DNA of 64,000 nucleotides from JAPLSN01 sp964482955 (GTDB taxonomy: Bacteria; Spirochaetota; Spirochaetia; Treponematales; UBA12059). This document shows positions 1 through 8,622 of the stretch, one piece after another. The notes beneath the pieces were generated by a model that did no database searches, was not told where the DNA came from, and saw only the letters and a program-made list of their open reading frames with translations. The stretch is from assembly GCA_964482955.1 (NCBI GenBank), contig CAYZZW010000009.1, forward strand, positions 7,984 to 71,983, given 5' to 3'. A program made the position numbers and the translations under genes. Each line of letters begins with the position of its first letter. The stretch's first letter is position 1.

Positions 1-1613
1 TCGTACTCGGCGAGCTTCGGTTCGAGGCGGAAGGCTTCCTCGAGCGTCATCTTGGGATCTTCCGGCACGAGCTTGGCGATGTCGTTCGACTCCGCGAAGG
101 GGATGTCGAGCGCGCGCGCGACGTCCTTGATGACGGCCTTGGCCTTGAGCGTCCCGAACGTGGCGATCTGCCCGACGCGGTCGTTCCCGTATTTCCGCGT
201 GACGTAGTCGATGACCTCGCCGCGGCGCTCGTAGCAGAAGTCGACGTCGAAGTCCGGCATCGACACGCGCTCGGGGTTGAGGAAGCGCTCGAAGAGGAGC
301 CCGTACTTGATCGGGTCGATGTCGGTGATGCGGAGCGCGTAGGCGACGATGGAGCCCGCGCCCGAACCGCGCCCCGGCCCCACGGGGATGCCGTGGTCCT
401 TGGCCCAGGTGATGAAGTCGGCCACGATGAGGAAGTAGCCGACGAAGTCCATGAGGACGATGATGGCCATCTCGAAGTCGAGCCGGTCGATCAGGTCTTT
501 CGTCGGCTCTCCGTAGCGCCTGCGGAGGCCCTCGTTCGACGAGCGGATGAAGTAGCGCGTCACCGGCTGCTCGAGCCGGAGCTCCAGGGCCGCGCGCTGC
601 TCGGGCGCGAGCTCGGCGGCGGGCACGCTCTTCGACTTCGGGTTGGGGCGGCACACCGTCACGTCGTCGAACTTGCCGATGAGCGCGGCCACGCGTTCGA
701 CCTCGGGCTTCGCGAGCTCGTCCTGCGCCTCGTCGTAGCTGGACGGGATCTCGAAATCCGGCAGGAGCGGCCCCGGCGTGGGGATCTTCGCGCGGCACAT
801 CTCGTCGATGACGAGCGTGTTCGAGATCGCCTCCGGCACCTCGTCGAAGAGGACGGCCATCTCGTCCGCGGTCTTCATGTAGAACTCGGAGCCGGGGAAG
901 CGCATGCGCTGGGCGTCCGACACCTTCTTGCCGGTGCCCACGCAGAGCAGGATGTCGTGCGCCTGCGCGTCCGCCTTTTCGAGGTAGTGCATGTCGTTCG
1001 TGGCGACCAGGCGGAACCCGTCGCGCTTCGCCAGGGCCACGAGCTCGCGGTTCACGGTGCGCTCTTCGGGGATGCCGTGGTCCTGCAATTCGAGGAAGAA
1101 GGCGTCGGCGCCGAAGACGTCCCGGTAGCGGGCAGCCTTGGCCCGCGCGTCGTCCGTCCTCCCCGACAGGATCAACTGGGGCAGTTCGCCGCCGATGCAG
1201 GCGGTGGAACAGACGAGGCCCGCCGCGTGCGCGAAGAGGACTTCCTCGTCGATGCGCGGCTTGTAATAGAAACCTTCCGTATACGCGATCGACGAGAGCT
1301 TGACGAGATTGCGCCAGCCCGTCTCGTTCCGCGCCAGGAGCACGAGATGGTAGTACTTGTTGCCCGACTCCGTGCCGGCCTTTTCGTGCCGGCTGCCCCC
1401 CGCCACGTAGAACTCGCAGCCGAGGATGCCGTTGATCCCCGCCTCCTTGGCCGCCTTCATGAACTTGAAGGCGCCGAAGAGGTTCCCGTGGTCGGTTACG
1501 GCGAGGCCGCGCATGCCGAGCGCCGCCGCGCGCTTGGCCATGGCGCCGACCGAGGCCGCCCCGTCGAGGAGGGAGAAATCCGAATGGTTATGAAGGTGGA
1601 CGAACTCGGCCAT
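1..1613 (-). CDS. dnaE: DNA polymerase III alpha subunit, N-terminal part (runs off the left edge)
   Basis: Replicative DNA polymerase catalytic subunit; about 537 N-terminal residues are present and the C-terminal half lies outside the window. The reverse strand from the ATG at 1611-1613 reads an N-terminal PHP domain (HLHNHSDFSLLDG near residue 6, TDHGNLFG, GCEFYV) and then the Pol III palm, with GPGRGSGAGS and the catalytic PDFDVDF acidic cluster near residue 450. This order is diagnostic of DnaE rather than PolC, because no N-terminal OB or exonuclease domain precedes the PHP. The next gene on the same strand ends 48 nt upstream, so the two may be cotranscribed. No frameshift was seen in the visible part. 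Confidence 0.96.
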   Translation of the reverse strand, partial: MAEFVHLHNHSDFSLLDGAASVGAMAKRAAALGMRGLAVTDHGNLFGAFKFMKAAKEAGINGILGCEFYVAGGSRHEKAGTESGNKYYHLVLLARNETGWRNLVKLSSIAYTEGFYYKPRIDEEVLFAHAAGLVCSTACIGGELPQLILSGRTDDARAKAARYRDVFGADAFFLELQDHGIPEERTVNRELVALAKRDGFRLVATNDMHYLEKADAQAHDILLCVGTGKKVSDAQRMRFPGSEFYMKTADEMAVLFDEVPEAISNTLVIDEMCRAKIPTPGPLLPDFEIPSSYDEAQDELAKPEVERVAALIGKFDDVTVCRPNPKSKSVPAAELAPEQRAALELRLEQPVTRYFIRSSNEGLRRRYGEPTKDLIDRLDFEMAIIVLMDFVGYFLIVADFITWAKDHGIPVGPGRGSGAGSIVAYALRITDIDPIKYGLLFERFLNPERVSMPDFDVDFCYERRGEVIDYVTRKYGNDRVGQIATFGTLKAKAVIKDVARALDIPFAESNDIAKLVPEDPKMTLEEAFRLEPKLAEY

Positions 1614-1661
1614 GGTCGACCCCAGTATACCGGGCGGGTTCCCCCCGTGGAAGGGGGAGCG

Positions 1662-2078
1662 TCAGAGACGGCGGAGCAGTTGCCAGGCGGTGGCCGCGTC
1701 TTCGCGGACGAGGCGGAGGATGATCGGGCCGGAGTCTTCTTCGCGCTCCCACCAGGCGTCGCGGAGGAACCATTCGAGGTAGTCGGCGAGTTCGGAGAAG
1801 TCGGCCCGGCGGGCTTGCGAAAAGAGCCACTCGCCCGAGTCGACGCGGATGTCGCCTTGGTCCGCGGCGGCGGCCTTGCGCGCGGCGAAGGCGGGCGGGG
1901 GCAGGGGGCGGACGACGGTCGGGCCGTCGTCGGCGGGGCGGATGACGGCGGCGGGATCGAAGGAGAAGATCGCCTCGTCCGCTCCGAGCGTTTCGTAAAA
2001 GGCGTCGGTCGGTTCGGGGACGACGGAGAGGCGTTCGAAGGCGAGCGGGGCGCGGAGCGTCAGGCGGTGGAGCTGCAT
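1662..2078 (-). CDS. Unknown small acidic protein upstream of dnaE
   Basis: A 138-residue protein that I do not recognise. I chose the internal ATG at 2078 (MQLHRLTLRAPLAFERL). The longer reading upstream is a Pro/Arg-rich low-complexity stretch (RVPTRVP repeats) that looks like translated intergenic DNA. The visible features are an N-terminal beta-type segment and an acidic, aromatic C-terminal half (DYLEWFLRDAWWEREED) ending in RLVREDAATAWQLLRRL. There is no signal peptide and no membrane segment. It lies 48 nt before dnaE on the same strand, so an operon is plausible. Existence of the gene is supported mainly by codon usage and position. Confidence 0.6.
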   Translation of the reverse strand: MQLHRLTLRAPLAFERLSVVPEPTDAFYETLGADEAIFSFDPAAVIRPADDGPTVVRPLPPPAFAARKAAAADQGDIRVDSGEWLFSQARRADFSELADYLEWFLRDAWWEREEDSGPIILRLVREDAATAWQLLRRL

Positions 2079-2267
2079 GGGCGCGAGTGTAGCCGGAAGC
2101 GCGGGATCGCCGGAAGACCCCGCGGCGCGGCGCGGAGGAGGGACGCGCGTCGGAACCCGCGTCGGAACCCGCGGGGACACGGCGAAGGCTCGGGAAGGCT
2201 CCGCGCGGCCGCGGTTCCGGCTGCTTGGATTCCGGGCGGCGAGCGTGGTATCGTGGTGCTCACGATC

Positions 2268-4154
2268 ATGCTGGAAGCGATTCGGTCACCCGACGACATC
2301 AAGAAGCTCACCGTCAGGCAGCTCTACGCGCTCGCGTCGGAGTTGCGCAGGCGCATCGTGGACGTGGTGTCGCGGAACGGCGGCCACCTGGCCTCGAACC
2401 TCGGGGTGGTCGAGCTGACGCTCGCGCTCCACCGCGTGCTCGAAACGCCGCGCGACGCCATCGTGTGGGACGTGGGGCACCAGTGCTACGCGCACAAGCT
2501 CGTCACGGGGCGCCAGGCCGAGTTCGGCACGATACGCCTGAATGGCGGCATCTCGGGCTTCCCGAAGCCGTCGGAGAGCCCGCACGATGCCTTCGTCACG
2601 GGCCACGCGTCCACGTCGATCTCCGCCGCCCTGGGGATCCTCGAGGCCAAGCGCGCGCGCGGCGAGCCGGGAAGGGCGGTGGCCGTCATCGGGGACGGAT
2701 CGCTCACGGGCGGCATGGCCTTCGAGGCGCTGTCCCACGCCGGCCAGCTGGGGCTGCCCCTCGTCGTGGTGCTCAACGACAACAAGATGTCGATATCGCC
2801 CAACGTGGGCGCCCTGTCGCGCCACCTGTCGCGCCTGACGGCGAGCGTGCCCTACCAGACCGTGCGGCGGCACATCGACGCGATCATCGCCGCGCTGCCC
2901 GTGGGACGGAGCCAGCTCCAGCGCTTCGCGTACGCCTTCAAGCGCGCGCTCAAGGGCCTCTTCTTCCGCGAAAACCTCTTTTCCGACCTCGGCTTCGAGT
3001 ACGTGGGACCCATCGACGGACACAACATCAACGTGATGACCGGCGTGCTCCGCGAAGCCCTCCTTATTGACAAGCCCGTCGTGATCCACGTGGTCACGAA
3101 GAAAGGGAAGGGGCACGACCTCGCCGAGGAGGATCCGACCCGGTATCACGGCGTGACGCCGCTCGCCGTGACGGACGGCAAGGTGGCCGCCAAGAAGCCG
3201 AACACCTTCACCGAAGCCTTTTCCGACGCGATGATGCGGGCGGGCGAGCGCGATTCCGGCGTGGTGGCGGTGACCGCGGCCATGGCGCGCGGCACGGGAC
3301 TCGCCGCGTTCCAGGCGAAGTGGCCGAAGCGCTGTTTCGACGTGGGCATCGCGGAGGAGCACGCCGTCACCTTCGCCGCCGGCATGGCCGCCGGGGGATT
3401 GAAGCCCGTCGTGGCGATCTACTCGACCTTCATGCAGCGCGCGGTGGACCAGGTGTTCCACGACGCGTGCCTGCAAAACCTGCCCGTCGTCTTCGCGCTC
3501 GACCGCGCGGGCGCCGTGCCCGACGACGGCGAAACCCACCAGGGCGCGTACGACGTGACGCTGTACCGCGCCTTGCCGAACCTGGCCCTGCTCGCGCCTT
3601 CGAGCGCCGCGGAACTGGACGCCGCCCTCTCGTGGGCGCTGGCGTCCGGCGCGCCGGCGATGATCCGCTACCCGAAGGCGTCGTGCCCGCCGGAGCGCGA
3701 CGCCTATCGCGCGCCCTTCGAAACCGGGCGCGGCGTCTTCCTCGAGCGTTCGCGCGCCGACTGCCTGGTCGTGGCGTACGGCGGATTGTCGGAAGCGGCG
3801 CGCGAAGCCGCGCTCACGGCATCGAAACGCGGGCTGCCGGCCGACTGCCTGCTCCTCCGCTTCCTGAAACCCGTCGACGAGCGCTGGTTCCTCGACGCGA
3901 CGGCGGGGTACCGCGCGGTGCTCTTCCTCGAAGAAGGCGTCGTGTCGGGAGGCGTCGGGGAACACCTGGCGCGGCTCCTCCTCGGCGCGCGGCCGACGCT
4001 CCGCGTCGACATCGCCGGTTTGCCCGAACTGCCCGAAGGCCAGGCGACGCGCGAAGAGATCCTCGACGCGGCGGGTCTGTCTCCCGACGGCATCGCCGGG
4101 CGACTCTTCGCCCTGGCCGGTCTCCCGAAGGTTCCCGCCGCCACGCTCGACTGA
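2268..4154 (+). CDS. dxs: 1-deoxy-D-xylulose-5-phosphate synthase
   Basis: Condenses pyruvate and glyceraldehyde 3-phosphate to DXP, the first step of the non-mevalonate isoprenoid pathway, using thiamine diphosphate. The 628-residue length is normal for DXS. Visible landmarks are the N-terminal DDIKKLTVRQLYALASELR, the HQCYAHKL substrate/ThDP His region near residue 70, the GDGSLTGGMAFEAL ThDP motif near 142, GPIDGHN, and the catalytic GIAEEHAV Glu near 362. The C-terminal transketolase domain is intact. The start is the ATG at 2268. In-frame GTG codons at 2253 and 2256 are alternatives, and there is no good Shine-Dalgarno. A TATCGT hexamer lies about 13 nt before the ATG. The gene diverges from the dnaE-side genes. 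Confidence 0.96.
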   Translation: MLEAIRSPDDIKKLTVRQLYALASELRRRIVDVVSRNGGHLASNLGVVELTLALHRVLETPRDAIVWDVGHQCYAHKLVTGRQAEFGTIRLNGGISGFPKPSESPHDAFVTGHASTSISAALGILEAKRARGEPGRAVAVIGDGSLTGGMAFEALSHAGQLGLPLVVVLNDNKMSISPNVGALSRHLSRLTASVPYQTVRRHIDAIIAALPVGRSQLQRFAYAFKRALKGLFFRENLFSDLGFEYVGPIDGHNINVMTGVLREALLIDKPVVIHVVTKKGKGHDLAEEDPTRYHGVTPLAVTDGKVAAKKPNTFTEAFSDAMMRAGERDSGVVAVTAAMARGTGLAAFQAKWPKRCFDVGIAEEHAVTFAAGMAAGGLKPVVAIYSTFMQRAVDQVFHDACLQNLPVVFALDRAGAVPDDGETHQGAYDVTLYRALPNLALLAPSSAAELDAALSWALASGAPAMIRYPKASCPPERDAYRAPFETGRGVFLERSRADCLVVAYGGLSEAAREAALTASKRGLPADCLLLRFLKPVDERWFLDATAGYRAVLFLEEGVVSGGVGEHLARLLLGARPTLRVDIAGLPELPEGQATREEILDAAGLSPDGIAGRLFALAGLPKVPAATLD

Positions 4155-4452
4155 CGGGCAGATTTTGCCCGCGCCCGGGAAAAAAGTACCCGCAACAACC
4201 GGTAAATCCCGGGTTTCAAACGCGTTTTGCGCCAGCGGGCGAAGCGTAAAGCCCGGAACGCAAGCGGCTTCCGGCCGCTTGCGCGAGGACTTGGAGCGGA
4301 GCACGCGACCGCCGCGGAGCACCGCAGGTGATACCGCGGCGGGGGCGCCCATATGAAATCTTCCATAATAGAAACGTTCTCGAAGGTAAAACCGTGAATC
4401 GGTTGCGGGAAAACCGCTCGTCCATCCATTAGGGTTATGTGCTGATTGATGG
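4155..4452. other. Intergenic region rich in hairpins, possible structured RNA
   Basis: About 300 nt without a credible gene. It holds a 10-bp perfect stem with a 5-nt loop (CGCAAGCGGC/GCCGCTTGCG, 4259-4283) and a 9-bp perfect stem (CCGCCGCGG/CCGCGGCGG, 4309-4342). Just after dxs there is a small GGGCA/TGCCC hairpin. On the minus strand a TATTAT hexamer (about 4372) could start a transcript that would end near a T6 run at about 4188. No known RNA family was recognised. Confidence 0.3.
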
Positions 4453-4469
4453 CTGTCCCCCGGGGACAG
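4453..4469. promoter_or_regulatory. 17-bp perfect palindrome upstream of the sigma-54 promoter
   Basis: CTGTCCCC and GGGGACAG are separated by a single base, and the palindrome ends 9 nt before the -24 element. This is a possible operator. It is very close to the promoter for a typical enhancer-binding-protein site, so a repressor site or a fragment of a REP-like hairpin are alternatives. Confidence 0.4.
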
Positions 4470-4478
4470 ACCTGGAGT

Positions 4479-4494
4479 TGGCATAGAAATTGCT
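4479..4494 (+). promoter_or_regulatory. Sigma-54 (-24/-12) promoter
   Basis: The sequence TGGCATAGAAATTGCT matches the RpoN consensus TGGCAYRNNNNTTGCW at every fixed position, with the required 10 nt between GG and GC. The predicted start is near 4505. An AAGGAG ribosome-binding site at 4517-4522 precedes the ATG at 4528, so spacing to the downstream gene is right. Confidence 0.75.
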
Positions 4495-4527
4495 ATATAT
4501 TGAACAGACTATATTCAAGGAGTACCT

Positions 4528-5697
4528 ATGGCGAACCCGCAGCTCGCGTCCGGAAAACGCGCCAAGATCGTCCGCCTCGTCGTCCTGTCGGCCGTGCTCG
4601 TCCTCACGACGGCGCTCGGCCTCCTCCACCAGTACGCCGCCGTGAAACCGGCCGGCGTCGACGCCTTTTGCCCCTTCGGCGGGCTCGAGTCGCTCGTGTC
4701 CGTCGTCATGACGGGGACGGTGATGAAGAAGATCGCCTGGTCGAGCTTCGTCGTCCTGGCCGCGGTGCTGGTGGCGGCGGTGCTGTTCAGGCGGACCTTC
4801 TGCGGCACCCTCTGCCCGCTCGGCACGCTGCAGGAGCTGTCGGGGAAACTCGGGCGGAAGCTGCTCGGGAAGCGGCTCGACGTGCCGGCGAAGGTCGACA
4901 AGCCGGCGCGCTGGCTCAAGTACGTCGCGCTGGCCGTGTTCATCGCCCTCACGTGGACGCTCGGGGAATTGGCGATGCGTCCGTACGATCCGTGGGTGGC
5001 GTTCAACCACCTCTCGTCCGCGGAGCTCTTCACCGAACTGTGGATCGGGCTCGTCGTGCTCGTCGTCGGGCTGGTCGGGTCGTTCTTCGTGGACCGGTTC
5101 TTCTGCAAGTACCTTTGCCCGATGGGCGCCTTCCTCGGGCTCCTGTCGAAGCTCGGGCTGTTCAAGGTGAAGCGCGTGGCTCAGGCGTGCGTGAACTGCG
5201 GCGCGTGCGACAAGGCGTGTCCCGCGAACATCGCGGTGTCGAAGGGAGAGGTCGTGACGTCGGCCGAGTGCATCGACTGCGACGCGTGCGTGAACGCGTG
5301 TCCCGCCGCGGGGGCGCTCGTCATCGAGGGGCCGGGGAAGAAGCGGATCACGCCGATCGTCCGCATCGTCGCGACCGTGGCGATCTTCGCGCTCGTCGTC
5401 GGCGTGGCGACGCTGGCCGGCGCCTTCAACTGGTACCAGTCCGACATCGCCAAGACGGTCGCGGCGAAGGAAGCCGGCCAGGCGGTGGCGCCGATCGACC
5501 CGGAGGCCATCAAGGGTTCGACGACCTGGGACCAGCTCGTCGCGGCCACGGGCATTCCCAAGGAAGCGTTCATGGAACGCTTCGGCATTCCCGCGGACGA
5601 GTTCGACAAGCAGATCAAGGAAGCCGCGCACGCGGAGGGTTCGACCTTCGCGGTGGACGACGTGCGCGCCTTCGTCGCGGAGCGCCTGAAACCGTAG
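4528..5697 (+). CDS. NapH/NosR-type polytopic membrane 4Fe-4S protein
   Basis: A 389-residue integral membrane iron-sulfur protein. It has an N-terminal membrane helix (about 13-33), a CPFGG motif near 49, CGTLCPLG at about 92-99, CKYLCPMG at about 193-200, and two classical 2x[4Fe-4S] ferredoxin motifs (CVNCGACDKACP from 221 and CIDCDACVNACP from 248). A further helix follows (about 275-295), then a C-terminal domain of about 90 residues with no cysteines (TTWDQLVAATGIPKEAF...). This architecture belongs to the NapH/RdxA/NosR electron-transfer family; the physiological partner is not encoded nearby. The cysteine-free tail, which may be a small regulatory or docking domain, resembles tails of related redox proteins. 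It appears monocistronic, driven by a sigma-54-like promoter and ended by a strong terminator. Confidence 0.85.
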   Translation: MANPQLASGKRAKIVRLVVLSAVLVLTTALGLLHQYAAVKPAGVDAFCPFGGLESLVSVVMTGTVMKKIAWSSFVVLAAVLVAAVLFRRTFCGTLCPLGTLQELSGKLGRKLLGKRLDVPAKVDKPARWLKYVALAVFIALTWTLGELAMRPYDPWVAFNHLSSAELFTELWIGLVVLVVGLVGSFFVDRFFCKYLCPMGAFLGLLSKLGLFKVKRVAQACVNCGACDKACPANIAVSKGEVVTSAECIDCDACVNACPAAGALVIEGPGKKRITPIVRIVATVAIFALVVGVATLAGAFNWYQSDIAKTVAAKEAGQAVAPIDPEAIKGSTTWDQLVAATGIPKEAFMERFGIPADEFDKQIKEAAHAEGSTFAVDDVRAFVAERLKP

Positions 5698-5736
5698 CGG
5701 CGCGGGTCGGGATACGGATTTTCGGGACGATCGATA

Positions 5737-5775
5737 CGGGCGCCGCGCGGGAGAACGCGCGGCGCCCGTTTTTTT
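5737..5775 (+). terminator. Rho-independent terminator of the iron-sulfur gene
   Basis: A 13-bp perfect GC stem (5737-5749 with 5756-5768, CGGGCGCCGCGCG/CGCGCGGCGCCCG) with a 6-nt loop, followed by seven T residues. Confidence 0.9.
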
Positions 5776-5819
5776 GGATCGCATGACGCGGCTCGGTGGC
5801 CAAAACCGGCGGCGCGTTG

Positions 5820-5825
5820 TATGAT
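5820..5825 (+). promoter_or_regulatory. -10-like TATGAT six nt before a start codon
   Basis: GTTGTATGAT is followed by GTCGCC and then the ATG at 5832, with no Shine-Dalgarno. Transcription from this hexamer would begin at or next to the start codon, giving a leaderless mRNA. The same 10-mer precedes the response-regulator gene at 10020. Confidence 0.5.
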
Positions 5826-5831
5826 GTCGCC

Positions 5832-6398
5832 ATGACCCGCAAGGAACTCGAAGGCCTCGTCGATTTCATCCTCAACCGCGCCGACGACGCCGAGTTCGAA
5901 GTGGTGCTCAAGGCGTGCGAACGCCGTCAGAAGGACCGCCACGTGTACGCGGGCCTGGGCGGGAAGAATCCGCAAGCCGCCGCGAAGGGAATGGCGAAGG
6001 CCATCGAGTCGCAGATGGGTTCCACGCTGGACGGACTGCGCGGACAGGTGCGCGATTTCGTCGCGGACATCATCCGGAAGAACGCGCCGGAACTGGACGA
6101 CGCGCAGATCGACGAGCTCCTCGCGCACTACGCGCCGGATCCGTCCGAGCGGAAGAAGCCCGAGTCGCGGCTGCCGCCGGACGCCGTCGTCGGCATGACG
6201 CGGGACTTCGTCGAGTACGCGGAAGGGCGCATGGCTCCTTCGCGCCAGCAGGAGCTCTGGGAACAGATGCCGCGCTGGCAGGACAATTACTGGAACGCGA
6301 TGCCCGGCGAGGTGCGCGCCTTCGTGAAGGCGTACCTCGAGGGGCGCATCGACCTCGAGACGATGTGGCGCGCGGTGGCGAGCGTGCTCGGGGTGTGA
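5832..6398 (+). CDS. Unknown soluble helical protein
   Basis: A 188-residue protein of unrecognised family. The start ATG at 5832 was preferred over the upstream ATG because a -10-like hexamer lies just before it. The sequence is predicted to be almost wholly alpha-helical, with an N-terminal segment TRKELEGLVDFILNRADDAEFEVVLKACERR, a central Pro-rich linker (YAPDPSERKKPESRLPPD) and a C-terminal half rich in Trp (ELWEQMPRWQDNYWNAMPGEV). There is no signal peptide, cysteine cluster or nucleotide-binding motif. It stands alone between a terminator and the chemoreceptor gene. No function is assigned. Confidence 0.75.
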   Translation: MTRKELEGLVDFILNRADDAEFEVVLKACERRQKDRHVYAGLGGKNPQAAAKGMAKAIESQMGSTLDGLRGQVRDFVADIIRKNAPELDDAQIDELLAHYAPDPSERKKPESRLPPDAVVGMTRDFVEYAEGRMAPSRQQELWEQMPRWQDNYWNAMPGEVRAFVKAYLEGRIDLETMWRAVASVLGV

Positions 6399-6464
6399 AC
6401 GGCCGGCGGCGCGCGGGCGTCGCGGCGCGAAGGTCTTCAGGCAGGGAAGCGAACGGGGGGTATC

Positions 6465-8582
6465 ATGGTCATTTCGAAGGGAAAGCGGCGGCTCGGGATA
6501 CGGGTGAAAATACTCGCGCTGTGTCTCGTGCCCGCCTTGCTCCTGTCGTTCCTGTCGCTCGGCGTGGCGCGGTACTTCACGGGCATCCAGACGTCGATGA
6601 TCGAGGCGGCGGCGTCGAAGCAGGTGGCGCAGCTGGCCGCCCAGCTGGCGGAAACCATCGTGCGCTACACGGAGGCCGTCTCCATCGCGGCTGCTTCGGA
6701 CGAAGCCCGCTCGGGCGACCAGGAACGCGCGGTGGCGTACCTGTCGAAACTCGAGGAAGGGTTCTTCCCGCTGGCCGACACGCTGTTCCACGTCGACGCG
6801 AACGGCACGCTCCTCTCGACGAAGGGCGCGAAGCTCGACGTATCCGAGCGCGAATACTTCGTCCAGGCGATGAAGACGGGCAAGACCGTCGTGTCGGACG
6901 CCATCGTCTCGAAGGCGACGAACGCGGTCGTCTTCGTGATCGCCGTGCCGGTGATCGGACGCGACGGCTCGCCGGTCGGCGTCGTCGCCGAATCGATCCG
7001 CATGACGGAGATCGCCGCGACCATCAACCGGGAAAAATTCGGGAAGACGGGCTACGCGTACATGCTCGACGCCGCCGGGCTCGTCGTGGCGTATCCCGAC
7101 GCCGACTTCATCCTCAAGCTGAACCTGGGCGACCCGGAGAGCTACCGCGCCACCCTGAACGTCGAGGAGGATCCGCGCCTCGTGGCGATGACGAAGCGGA
7201 TGGTCGCGGGCGAGTCGGGGTACGGGTACTATCGGCACGGCGGCCGCGAGAAGCTGGCGGCCTTCGCGCCGGTGGCCGGCTCGCCGTGGTTCGTGGCCGT
7301 GTCCGGCTACCGTTCGGAGATCTTCTCCGACGTGGATAAAGTGAACGGGATCGCCTACGCCGTCATCGGAGCGGTGTTTCTGATCGTCATCGTCGCCGTG
7401 TCGCTCACGTCGCGGCGGATCCTCAAGGGCGTGTACGCGCTCTCCGGCAAGGCCGAGGAGCTGGCCGCGGGCGAATCTGACCTGACGCGCGTCATGGCCG
7501 TCGATTCGCGCGACGAGATCGGCTCGCTCGCGACGCACTTCAACGCCTTCATCAAGCGGCTCCGCGACAAGATGGTCGTGGTGAAGGGGGCGGGAGAGGC
7601 CTGCGCCGGCATCGGCGACGACCTGGCGCTCAAGAGCGAGTCGCTGTCCGCGGCCAGCGAGGAAGTGGCGGCCAGCGCGGTCTCGATCAAGAGCCGCATG
7701 GAACGCCTCAACGCGGAGATGGAGACGGTGAAGCGCGACAGCGCGGCCGTCAAGGAATTCGCCGCCGAGCGCGTGTCGGGAGCCGTGACCTCGCTCGCCA
7801 CGTCCGTGGAACAGCTGTCGGCCTTCACGGAAGAGATCGACGCCTCGCTCAGGCACATCGCCAAGTCGGTGCTGGAACAGAAGAACAAGTCGGACGAGCT
7901 GGCCGCCTCCGCGCGCGAGAGCCAGGACGAGATCGGCGCGGTGCGCGACTCGATGTCGGAGATCGGCCGCTCGACCGAGGCCATTTCGGAGGTCATCGCG
8001 ACGATCCAGGCGATCGCCGGCAGCACGAGCCTCCTGGCGATGAACGCGGCCATCGAGGCCGCGCACGCCGGCGAGTCGGGCCGCGGCTTCTCGGTCGTCG
8101 CCGAGGAGATGCGCAAGCTCTCCGAGACGACTCAGGAGGAATCGCACGCCATCGGCAACCGCCTCGGGGACATCGCGGACCGCGTGCAGGGCGCCGCGGG
8201 CATGATCGACCGCCTGAACGAGCGACTGCAGGCCATGCTCGCCGAGACCGGCGAGACGTCGAACCGCATGCAGGAGATCGCCGACGGCGTGGGCGACGTG
8301 ACCGGGGGCTCGAGCGAGAGCGTCGAGACGCTCGGCGGCATCAACCGGACCACGCAGGAACTCCGCGATTCGTCGCGCGACGTCGCTTCCCGGCTGGACA
8401 GCGTGGCCTCGGCCCTCCTGCGCTCGAGCGACCTGACCACGGAGACGGCGCGCGGGTCCGAGGAAATGAGCGAGGCGATGCGCGAGATCGCGGGAGCCAT
8501 TGCGGAGATCCACCGACTGAGCGCGGAGAACAAGAAGAACGCGACGGTCCTCGTCGACGAGGTCCGCGGCTTCCGCACCTGA
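6465..8582 (+). CDS. Methyl-accepting chemotaxis protein with dCache-type sensor
   Basis: A 705-residue transmembrane chemoreceptor. Helix 1 is at about 16-36 and an extracytoplasmic sensor of about 260 residues follows, with Cache-like features (EREYFVQAMKTGKTVVSDAIVSK, GYAYMLDAAGLVVAYPD). Helix 2 is at about 299-318, followed by HAMP (SRRILKGVYALSGKAEELAAGE...DEIGSL) and a long coiled coil. The conserved signalling hairpin tip SLLAMNAAIEAAHAGESGR lies near residue 520 and should bind CheA/CheW. The tip has M for the usual L and H for the usual R, both tolerated variants. The start at 6465 follows a G-rich AACGGGGGG Shine-Dalgarno-like run. No che genes are nearby, so this is an orphan receptor. 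Confidence 0.93.
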   Translation: MVISKGKRRLGIRVKILALCLVPALLLSFLSLGVARYFTGIQTSMIEAAASKQVAQLAAQLAETIVRYTEAVSIAAASDEARSGDQERAVAYLSKLEEGFFPLADTLFHVDANGTLLSTKGAKLDVSEREYFVQAMKTGKTVVSDAIVSKATNAVVFVIAVPVIGRDGSPVGVVAESIRMTEIAATINREKFGKTGYAYMLDAAGLVVAYPDADFILKLNLGDPESYRATLNVEEDPRLVAMTKRMVAGESGYGYYRHGGREKLAAFAPVAGSPWFVAVSGYRSEIFSDVDKVNGIAYAVIGAVFLIVIVAVSLTSRRILKGVYALSGKAEELAAGESDLTRVMAVDSRDEIGSLATHFNAFIKRLRDKMVVVKGAGEACAGIGDDLALKSESLSAASEEVAASAVSIKSRMERLNAEMETVKRDSAAVKEFAAERVSGAVTSLATSVEQLSAFTEEIDASLRHIAKSVLEQKNKSDELAASARESQDEIGAVRDSMSEIGRSTEAISEVIATIQAIAGSTSLLAMNAAIEAAHAGESGRGFSVVAEEMRKLSETTQEESHAIGNRLGDIADRVQGAAGMIDRLNERLQAMLAETGETSNRMQEIADGVGDVTGGSSESVETLGGINRTTQELRDSSRDVASRLDSVASALLRSSDLTTETARGSEEMSEAMREIAGAIAEIHRLSAENKKNATVLVDEVRGFRT

Positions 8583-8585
8583 GCG

Positions 8586-8617
8586 CGGGAACGCGGGGGC
8601 GAGTCCCCGCGCTCCCG
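8586..8617. terminator. Bidirectional hairpin between convergent genes
   Basis: CGCGGGG/CCCCGCG forms a perfect 7-bp core, extended by CGGGA/TCCCG beyond one mismatch. It lies exactly between the stop codons of the chemoreceptor and asnA. There is no clear T tract, so efficiency is uncertain. Confidence 0.5.
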
Positions 8618-8622
8618 GATCG

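Noticed and set aside
393..2267. Long plus-strand reading frame in front of dxs
   Set aside because: It is the antisense of dnaE fused in frame to dxs; the DnaE PHP and palm motifs on the minus strand and the DXS start motifs show where the real genes lie.
4259..4283. Rho-independent terminator after dxs
   Set aside because: The 10-bp stem is strong but is not followed by T residues in either direction, so it is reported only as a hairpin.
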